Origin: Ferrigenium kumadai
Lineage (GTDB): Bacteria > Pseudomonadota > Gammaproteobacteria > Burkholderiales > Gallionellaceae
Assembly (NCBI RefSeq): GCF_018324385.1
Contig: NZ_AP019536.1
Span: forward strand, 1,116,001-1,180,000
Length of the DNA: 64,000 bases
Direction: 5' to 3'
Part shown: piece by piece, positions 57,911-64,000 of the stretch
How positions within the stretch are numbered: position 1 is the stretch's first letter
Layout: the number at the start of each line of letters is the position of its first letter
Notes under the pieces: generated by a model
Told to the model about the DNA's origin: nothing
The model's input: only the letters and a program-made list of their open reading frames with translations
Database searches by the model: none
Position numbers and translations under genes: made by a program

Positions 57911-59710
57911 TTGAATAAAGATCTAACACTCGGTTCCAGCAGCTCGGATGCAACGGCGCGGCTTCGTTCCGTCATTGCGCATGCGCATTCTCAATCGGCT
58001 CACCTGCTGCATGTGTTGCATGCGGTGCAGCAGCACTTTCATCACATCCCCGATGAAGCAGTCGCCGAAGTGGCGGTGCAGCTCGATCTGCCGTTCGGAC
58101 AGGTGGACGGGGTGGTCGATTTCTATTCCTTCTTCCACCGGAGTCCGCGCGGACGCTACGACATCCTGTTCAGCAGCTGCACCAGTTGTGGAGACCGGAA
58201 TTTGATGGCTAAGCTCTGCGAACTGCTGGGCGTGGCACCCGATCAGACGCGTGCCGACGGTCTGGTCAGCATCGCGGAGACTTCCTGTATCGGCATGTGC
58301 GACCACGGCGCGGCGATGCTGGTCAACGGCGTGCCGCTCGCTCAGATCGATGCCCCCATCGTCACCCACATCGCCAAGCTGGTCGAGGCGGAAGCGCCGC
58401 TGGTGACCTGGCCTGCCGAGTGGTTCAAGGTGGAAGACAATGTGCGCAAGAGCGGTCTGCTGCTCGGCGACGATTTCGCGCCTGGGCAGGGATTGCGCGC
58501 CATGCTGGCGCGTGGTGCCGATGCCACACTGGAAGAGATCGTCCTTTCCGGCCTGCGCGGCCGCGGCGGTGCAGGTTTCAGCACGGGCACGAAATGGAAG
58601 CTGTGCCGCGAGGCGCAGGGCGAGGCGCACTATGTGGTGTGCAACGCCGACGAGGGTGAGCCCGGCACTTTCAAAGACCGCATGCTGCTGCGCAGTCACG
58701 CCGACCGGGTGTTCGAGGGCATGACCTTGTGCGCCTTCCTGATCGGTGCGGAGCGCGGGATGCTCTACCTGCGCGGCGAGTATCGCCATCTGTTGCTGCA
58801 CCTGCAGGCCGTGCTGGCGCGGCGCCGGGAACTCTCCCTGTTGGGAGAAAACATCCTCGGCCAGCCGGGATTCAATTTCGACATCGACATCGTGGTCGGC
58901 GCGGGCGCCTACATCTGCGGCGAGGAGTCGGCCCTGATCGAATCGCTGGAAGGCAAGCGCGGCGTGCCGCGGGTGCGCCCGCCGTTCCCGGTGACGCACG
59001 GCTATCTCGGCCAGCCCACCGTGGTCAACAACGTCGAGACATTCATCGCTGCCGCTAGTATCGCGTTGCACTGCAGTCCGTGGTTCGCCGCGGTAGGCTC
59101 GGGGAAATCGGCAGGCAGCAAGCTGCTCAGCATCAGCGGCGACTGTGCGAAGCCGGGTATCTACGAGTATCCATTTGGTGTCTCGGTCCGGCAGATACTG
59201 GAGGACTGCGGTGCGCTGGATACGCAGGCCGTGCAGGTCGGTGGGCCATCAGGCTCTCTGATCGGTGCGTCGGAGTTCGACCGCAAGCTGGGTTTCGAGG
59301 ATTTGTCCACCGGCGGTTCTTTCATGGTGTTCGGTGCGGGGCGCGACATGCTCTCCGTCATCGGCAACTTCGCCCATTTCTTCGCCCACGAGAGCTGTGG
59401 TTTCTGCACTCCCTGCCGTGTGGGAACGACGCTGCTGAAGAACGGCGTGGACAAGATCGCCGCCGGGCGCGGCACGCAATACGACCTGGATGAGATGCGG
59501 CGCATGGCCGCGCTGGTCAAGCGCCGCTCGCATTGCGGGTTGGGGCAGACCGCGGCGAACCCCGTCCTGGACGGACTGCAGCGATTCCCGCAGGTCTTCG
59601 AAAAGCGTCTGGCGCAGCGCGATTTCGTGCCGTTCTTCGATCCCGATGCGGCGCTTGAACAGGCGCGCCAGATCACCCGCCGCGACGATGCGAAGGCGCA
59701 CCTGGAATGA
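57911..59710 (+). CDS. hoxF: NAD-reducing bidirectional hydrogenase diaphorase subunit HoxF
   Basis: This is the diaphorase large subunit of the HoxFUYH NiFe hydrogenase, about 600 residues. The N-terminal NuoE-like domain has a 2Fe-2S site (SSCTSCGDRN and SCIGMCDHG). The NuoF-like part binds FMN and NADH (GLRGRGGAGFSTGTKW, NADEGEPGTFKDR, GAGAYICGEESALIES). A 4Fe-4S motif comes at CGFCTPCRVGTTL. The start is uncertain. TTG 57911 follows GGGGAAAGGGA, while the frame is open back to GTG 57875. It overlaps hoxU by 4 bases. Confidence 0.92.
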   Translation: MNKDLTLGSSSSDATARLRSVIAHAHSQSAHLLHVLHAVQQHFHHIPDEAVAEVAVQLDLPFGQVDGVVDFYSFFHRSPRGRYDILFSSCTSCGDRNLMAKLCELLGVAPDQTRADGLVSIAETSCIGMCDHGAAMLVNGVPLAQIDAPIVTHIAKLVEAEAPLVTWPAEWFKVEDNVRKSGLLLGDDFAPGQGLRAMLARGADATLEEIVLSGLRGRGGAGFSTGTKWKLCREAQGEAHYVVCNADEGEPGTFKDRMLLRSHADRVFEGMTLCAFLIGAERGMLYLRGEYRHLLLHLQAVLARRRELSLLGENILGQPGFNFDIDIVVGAGAYICGEESALIESLEGKRGVPRVRPPFPVTHGYLGQPTVVNNVETFIAAASIALHCSPWFAAVGSGKSAGSKLLSISGDCAKPGIYEYPFGVSVRQILEDCGALDTQAVQVGGPSGSLIGASEFDRKLGFEDLSTGGSFMVFGAGRDMLSVIGNFAHFFAHESCGFCTPCRVGTTLLKNGVDKIAAGRGTQYDLDEMRRMAALVKRRSHCGLGQTAANPVLDGLQRFPQVFEKRLAQRDFVPFFDPDAALEQARQITRRDDAKAHLE

Positions 59711-60468
59711 ACGAGGCGAAGATGGACGCACAAATGAAATCAGGCACCATCATGATCGACGGACGCGAGATCCCGTTCGAGGCAGGGCAGACCATCATGG
59801 ATGCGGCCCTTGCGGCCGGAGTCTATATCCCTCACCTGTGCCACCGCCCCGGCCTGAAACCGCACGGCAGCTGCAAGCTTTGCGTCGTCGACATCGATGG
59901 CCGCAGCGTGTCGTCCTGCACCATGCCCGCCGCGGATGGGCAACGCATCGGCAATGAAACGGCGGAACTGAACGAGCAGCGCAGGACGCTCACGCAGATG
60001 CTGTTCATCGAGGGCAACCATATCTGCCCGTCCTGCGAGAAGACCGGCGATTGCTCGCTGCAGGCGGTGGCCTATCACTTGGGCATGACGGACGGGCATT
60101 TCCAGCATTTCTACCCGCGCCGCGAGGTGGATGCATCTCACCCGACCATCATGCTCGACCGTGACCGGTGCATTCTGTGCGAACTGTGCGTGCGTGCCAG
60201 CCGCGACGTGGACGGCAAGAACGTATTTGCCATCTCCGGGCGCGGCCTCGATGCGCACCTGGTGGTGAACACGGCCAGCGGCAAGCTGGTCGACAGCGAC
60301 ATCGCCGTCGGAGACCTCGCTGCGAACGTGTGCCCGGTGGGCGTGATCCTGATCAAGGAGCGCGGTTACGAAGTGCCGATCGGAAAGCGCATCTTCGACC
60401 AGCACCGGATCAGCGAGACCGGCCTGGATACCGTGGCCCTGATCAAAGAAAGGCATCCCGATGAGTGA
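59707..60468 (+). CDS. hoxU: Bidirectional hydrogenase diaphorase subunit HoxU
   Basis: This 253-residue NuoG-like subunit has an N-terminal 2Fe-2S domain (CHRPGLKPHGSCKLCVVDI). The His/Cys 4Fe-4S motif follows (FIEGNHICPSCEKTGDCSLQ), then a ferredoxin-type site (CILCELCVRASRDV plus NVCPVGVI). It relays electrons between HoxF and HoxYH. An internal start at ATG 59722 (MDAQMKSG) is possible. Confidence 0.94.
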   Translation: MNEAKMDAQMKSGTIMIDGREIPFEAGQTIMDAALAAGVYIPHLCHRPGLKPHGSCKLCVVDIDGRSVSSCTMPAADGQRIGNETAELNEQRRTLTQMLFIEGNHICPSCEKTGDCSLQAVAYHLGMTDGHFQHFYPRREVDASHPTIMLDRDRCILCELCVRASRDVDGKNVFAISGRGLDAHLVVNTASGKLVDSDIAVGDLAANVCPVGVILIKERGYEVPIGKRIFDQHRISETGLDTVALIKERHPDE

Positions 60469-61009
60469 GGCAATAAAGAAAGTCCGGGTTGCCACCGTCT
60501 CGCTGGCGGGCTGCTTCGGCTGCCACATGTCGTTCCTCGACATGGACGAGCGGCTGGTGCCCCTGATGGAGCGCATCGAGTTCAACCGTTCGCCGCTCAC
60601 CGATATCAAGCATTGCGATCCCTGCGACATCGGCCTGATCGAAGGCGGTTTGTGCAATTCGGAGAACGTCGAGGTGCTGCGCGAGTTCCGCGACAACTGC
60701 AGGATACTCATTGCGGTCGGCGCTTGCGCCATCAACGGAGGCATCCCCGCCATGCGCAACCAGTTCGAACTGCGTGACTGCCTGGCCGAATCCTATCTGG
60801 ACGGGATAGGTGTGGAGAATCCGCAGATCCCGAACGACGTCGAGCTGCCGTTGATGCTCGATAAGGTGCACCCGGTGCACGAGGCGGTGAAGATCGATTA
60901 CTTCCTGCCGGGCTGCCCGCCGTCCGCCGACGAATTTCTCAAGATCATCGGCGACCTGCTGGAGGGGAAACAGCCCAGCCTGCCGCAAAACCTCGTGCAT
61001 TACGATTAA
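60461..61009 (+). CDS. hoxY: Bidirectional hydrogenase small subunit HoxY
   Basis: This 182-residue NiFe-hydrogenase small subunit carries the proximal 4Fe-4S cluster. Ligand blocks are SLAGCFGCHMSFLD, VGACAINGGIPAMRN and LPGCPPSADEF. The short form without a medial or distal ferredoxin-like domain is normal for Hox enzymes. It overlaps hoxU by 8 bases. Confidence 0.95.
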   Translation: MSEAIKKVRVATVSLAGCFGCHMSFLDMDERLVPLMERIEFNRSPLTDIKHCDPCDIGLIEGGLCNSENVEVLREFRDNCRILIAVGACAINGGIPAMRNQFELRDCLAESYLDGIGVENPQIPNDVELPLMLDKVHPVHEAVKIDYFLPGCPPSADEFLKIIGDLLEGKQPSLPQNLVHYD

Positions 61010-61022
61010 GGACCGCCTCAGC

Positions 61023-62504
61023 ATGGAACAGAACCAGCCATCGACATCCGGCCTCAGGCGCGTAGCCATCGATCCGATCTCGCGCGTCGAGGGGCACGGC
61101 AAGATCACCTTGCTGCTCGACGACGAGAACCATATCCGTGAAGCGCGGTTGCACATCGTCGAGTTCCGCGGCTTCGAGAAATTCATTCAGGGGCGCCCGT
61201 ACTGGGAAGTGCCGATCTTCGTGCAGCGACTGTGCGGCATCTGCCCCGTCAGTCATCACTTGGTCGCGGCCAAGGCGGTGGACCAGTTGGCAGGTGTGGA
61301 CCGTCTCACCCCGACGGCGGAAAAGATACGGCGTCTGCTTCATTTCGGGCAGGTGCTGCAGTCGCATGCGCTGCACTTTTTCCACCTGTCTTCGCCCGAC
61401 CTGCTGTTTGGCTTTGGCAGCGATATGGCCAAGCGCAACATCGTCGGCGTGCTGGAAAAATATCCGGACATTGCGCTGAAGGGCGTGAAGATGCGCAAGT
61501 ACGGGCAGCGGATCATCGAGACGATCTCCGGCAAGCGCATCCATGGCACGATCGCCGTACCGGGCGGGGTGAACAAATCGATCAGTATTGCCGAGCGCGA
61601 TGCCATGTTGGCGGACATCGACGATATCCTGGCCTGGAGTCAGGACGCGCTGGCTCTCAACGAATACATCCATGGCGCACATACCGAGCATTACAGCTTC
61701 GCCACCATACGCAGCAATTTTTTGAGCATGGTCGGCGGCAACGGTGAGCTGGAGCTGTACCACGGAGGCCTGCGCGCAAGGTCGGCAACGGGCGATGTTC
61801 TCTTCGACCAGTTCGATTACTGCGGTTACCGGGATATCCTGCGCGAGGAAGTGCGTCCGTGGAGCTATATGAAATTCCCGTTCCTGACAGCCTTGGGCAA
61901 GGAGCAGGGCTGGTATCGGGTCGGTCCGCTGGCTCGCGTGAATAACTGCGATTCCATCTCGACGCCGCTGGCGGAGGCTGCACGCAAGCGCTTCCGTGAC
62001 TTCGCCCAGGGAGGACTGGTGCACGACACGCTCGCCTATCACTGGGCGCGCATGATCGAGACGCTGCATTGTGCCGAGTCCATCCAGCAGTTGCTTCACG
62101 ATCCGGACATCACCGGAACCGATCTGTTGGAGGACAAGGGCGACAGGCGCAAGGTGGGTATCGGCGTGCTCGAAGCGCCGCGCGGCACATTGTTCCATCA
62201 CTACGAGATCGACGATGACGGCATGGTGGCAAAGGCCAACCTGATCGTATCCACCACCAGCAATAACCAGGCGATGAACGAGTCGGTGCGCGCGGTCGCC
62301 AACGAGTACCTCGATGGAAAGGAGATCACCGAGGGACTGCTCAATCACCTCGAGGTTGCGGTGCGAGCCTACGATCCCTGCCTTTCCTGCGCCACGCACG
62401 CGCTGGGCAAGATGCCGCTGACGGTCGAGCTGCAGGACAGTTCGGGCAGCGTTGTTTCCACGCTGTTGCGTTCCGCCGACGGGGAATTCTGCGCCGCGCC
62501 CTGA
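61023..62504 (+). CDS. hoxH: Bidirectional hydrogenase large subunit HoxH
   Basis: This 493-residue catalytic subunit has the NiFe site ligands RLCGICPVSHHL (N-terminal C-x2-C) and DPCLSCATHALGKMPL (C-terminal C-x2-C-x2-H). The tail after the His (about 30 residues) would be removed by the maturation protease encoded next. The N-terminal block DPISRVEGHGKI is typical. Its stop overlaps the protease start. Confidence 0.96.
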   Translation: MEQNQPSTSGLRRVAIDPISRVEGHGKITLLLDDENHIREARLHIVEFRGFEKFIQGRPYWEVPIFVQRLCGICPVSHHLVAAKAVDQLAGVDRLTPTAEKIRRLLHFGQVLQSHALHFFHLSSPDLLFGFGSDMAKRNIVGVLEKYPDIALKGVKMRKYGQRIIETISGKRIHGTIAVPGGVNKSISIAERDAMLADIDDILAWSQDALALNEYIHGAHTEHYSFATIRSNFLSMVGGNGELELYHGGLRARSATGDVLFDQFDYCGYRDILREEVRPWSYMKFPFLTALGKEQGWYRVGPLARVNNCDSISTPLAEAARKRFRDFAQGGLVHDTLAYHWARMIETLHCAESIQQLLHDPDITGTDLLEDKGDRRKVGIGVLEAPRGTLFHHYEIDDDGMVAKANLIVSTTSNNQAMNESVRAVANEYLDGKEITEGLLNHLEVAVRAYDPCLSCATHALGKMPLTVELQDSSGSVVSTLLRSADGEFCAAP

Positions 62505-62962
62505 TGACCCCACCCGTCCTGATCTTCGCTATCGGTAACGAGTCGCGCGGCGACGATGCTCTTGCGCCCATGTTGCTGCGCGGCCTTGCCGATGCTGGCT
62601 TGGGCTCGCAGGTCGAATTGCTCGAGGATTACCAGTTGCAGATCGAGCACGTCGCCGACCTCGCTGGGCGCGAGCGGGTGCTGTTCGTCGACGCCGACAT
62701 GTCCTGCATGGAGCCGTTTCATCTTTCCCGGATCGCGTCCGAAAAAGACAGCAGCTATACCAGCCATGCGATGACACCTCACGCCTTGCTGCATGCCTAT
62801 CACCAAGTGTATGGAGAGGATGCGCCAGGAGCCTTCCTGCTGCGAGTGCGCGGTTATGGATTCGAACTCGGCGAATCGTTGAGCGACGGGGCAGCGGCCA
62901 ATCTGGCTGCGGCAAGCGCCCGTGCATGTGAATGGCTGGCTGACATTCAGGCTGTGAGATAG
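62504..62962 (+). CDS. Hydrogenase maturation protease (HoxW-like)
   Basis: This 152-residue endopeptidase of the HyaD/HoxW family trims the HoxH C terminus after nickel insertion. The motif IFAIGNESRGDDALAPMLL holds the first metal-binding acidic residue (usually GN-x-x-x-x-DD). VLFVDADMSC and SHAMTPHALLHAY supply the other ligands. It overlaps the hoxH stop by one base. Confidence 0.92.
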   Translation: MTPPVLIFAIGNESRGDDALAPMLLRGLADAGLGSQVELLEDYQLQIEHVADLAGRERVLFVDADMSCMEPFHLSRIASEKDSSYTSHAMTPHALLHAYHQVYGEDAPGAFLLRVRGYGFELGESLSDGAAANLAAASARACEWLADIQAVR

Positions 62963-62995
62963 TAAGCTTCGCGTAAGAACCAGAACGGGAGGGGT

Positions 62996-63577
62996 ATGTT
63001 CCAGATACGCATACACGGCCGCGGCGGCCAGGGCGTGGTGACGGCCACGGAGATGCTGTCGGTCGCCGCATTCGAGGAAGGTCGTCACGCGCAAGCCTTT
63101 CCCAGTTTTGGTTCGGAGCGCACCGGCGCCCCGGTGGTGGCGTTCTGCCGTATCGACGACAAGGAGATCCGCCTGCGCGAGCCCATCATGGAGCCGGACG
63201 CGCTCATCATCCAGGATCCCACTCTGCTGCACCAGATCGACGTGTTCGCCGGCTTGAAGCCGGATGGTTACGTGCTGCTCAACTCCCATCACAGTTTCGA
63301 GGACATCGGCCTGGGCGACCTCGTCAAGGAAAGAGGGCCCAAAAGATTGTGCACCCTGCCGGCCACCGAACTGGGACTCAAGCATATCGGCCGCCCCATC
63401 CCCAACGTGCCGCTGCTGGCCGGCTTCGCCGCACTGTCCGGCCTGATTCGCCTGGAGTCGGTCATCAAGGCGATCAATGAACGTTTTTCCGGCAAGGTGG
63501 CCGAAGGAAATATCGCCGCCGCGACCGAGGCCTACAACCTGGTTAAAGCGAAGATGGAGGAGGGTACGAATGCTTAA
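62996..63577 (+). CDS. Pyruvate:ferredoxin oxidoreductase gamma subunit (PorC-type)
   Basis: This 193-residue protein belongs to the 2-oxoacid:ferredoxin oxidoreductase gamma family, with the opening [20 protein letters not shown] and [18 protein letters not shown]. Substrate identity (pyruvate versus another 2-oxoacid) is inferred. It lies 33 bases after the hydrogenase protease and overlaps the alpha subunit by 8 bases. It could generate reduced ferredoxin for nitrogenase. Confidence 0.9.
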   Translation: MFQIRIHGRGGQGVVTATEMLSVAAFEEGRHAQAFPSFGSERTGAPVVAFCRIDDKEIRLREPIMEPDALIIQDPTLLHQIDVFAGLKPDGYVLLNSHHSFEDIGLGDLVKERGPKRLCTLPATELGLKHIGRPIPNVPLLAGFAALSGLIRLESVIKAINERFSGKVAEGNIAAATEAYNLVKAKMEEGTNA

Positions 63578-64000
63578 ACAGACCGAAGGCTCCCGCGCCG
63601 TCGCCGAAGCTATCGCATTGTGCCGTCCGGAAGTGATCTGCGCCTATCCGATCTCTCCGCAGACCCATATCGTCGAAGCGCTGGGCGAGATGGTCAAAGC
63701 GGGCGAACTGACGCCCTGCGAGTTCATCAACGTCGAGAGCGAGTTTGCCGCGATGTCTGTGGCCATCGGTTCATCGGCAGCGGGCGCGCGCTCCTACACT
63801 GCAACCGCCTCGCAGGGACTGCTGTATATGGTCGAGGCGGTGTACAACGCTTCCGGCCTCGGCTTGCCTATCGTGATGACCGTGGCGAACCGCGCCATCG
63901 GCGCGCCGATCAATATCTGGAACGATCATTCCGATTCTCTTTCGCAGCGCGATTCCGGGTGGATGCAGTTATTTGCCGAAACCAACCAGGAAGCGGTCGA
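63570..64000 (+). CDS. Pyruvate:ferredoxin oxidoreductase alpha subunit (partial)
   Basis: The first 143 residues of the alpha subunit are present and the frame runs off the window. Family blocks are [64 protein letters not shown] and [20 protein letters not shown] (each quoted in part). A delta-type ferredoxin subunit would normally be found nearby, but none lies between gamma and alpha here. Confidence 0.92.
   Translation, partial: MLKQTEGSRAVAEAIALCRPEVICAYPISPQTHIVEALGEMVKAGELTPCEFINVESEFAAMSVAIGSSAAGARSYTATASQGLLYMVEAVYNASGLGLPIVMTVANRAIGAPINIWNDHSDSLSQRDSGWMQLFAETNQEAV

Overview
The window looks like a chromosomal segment of a GC-rich betaproteobacterium. A Gallionellaceae/Nitrosomonadales-type diazotroph is my best guess, from overall gene content and not from any phylogenetic marker. 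About 43 kb of it is a molybdenum-nitrogenase island, and a bidirectional hydrogenase operon begins near the right end.

Layout. 1-103 is the tail of a probable NifM/PpiC-type isomerase and 173-925 is an unknown membrane protein. 996-5051 (minus) is nifB, a 4Fe-4S ferredoxin, an ArsC-like nif protein, a 2Fe-2S ferredoxin, nifQ and draG. 5257-10853 (minus) is nifL, nifA, a globin-coupled GGDEF-EAL protein and a small protein. 11099-16432 (plus) is rnfABCDGEH. 16468-18109 holds a small unknown gene and a SIR2-like/hemerythrin pair. 18470-19798 is a cation/proton antiporter. 19937-20848 (minus) is draT, divergent from nifHDKT, fdxN, nafY-like and a small gene (20960-26701). 27058-31019 is modE, modA, modB, modC and an acetyltransferase. 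31184-32932 is the FeS leucine-rich-variant protein and an unknown partner. 32995-37076 is a short KdpD-like kinase, a KdpE-like regulator and Kup. 37189-42937 is nifE, nifN, nifX, an RseC-like gene, the DUF269 and DUF683 genes, ferredoxins, an unknown gene and a nifZ-like gene. 42934-44088 (minus) is an unknown gene and nifF. The island seems to end at a 3' fragment of an HU-type gene with its terminator (44187-44293).

Right of the island, 44985-46407 carries two genes arranged as integron gene cassettes with recognisable attC features. Then come housekeeping and unknown genes: a pseudouridine synthase-like protein, VF530-like, Hsp70-like, an orphan ParB, an S4-domain protein, a Thr-rich low-complexity protein, greB, an ankyrin protein, a P-II gene, guaB and guaA. 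From 57911 to the end lie hoxFUYH with its protease and the start of a pyruvate:ferredoxin oxidoreductase operon.

How it works together. NifHDK fixes N2. NifB, E, N, X, Q and the NafY-like protein build FeMo-co, with molybdate supplied by ModABC. Rnf, NifF, several ferredoxins and perhaps Hox and pyruvate oxidoreductase supply electrons. DraT and DraG switch NifH off and on. Control is unusually readable in the DNA. There are sigma-54 -24/-12 elements before nifB, nifL, rnfA, the SIR2-like gene, nifH, modE, the LRV gene, nifE and the gene at 44088. Most of them have a NifA-type TGT-N10-ACA site upstream. The nifL-rnf intergenic region also has an NtrC-like dyad, which suggests an NtrC to NifLA to nif cascade. 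All functional statements are inferred from protein families and motifs read by eye; no database search was run.
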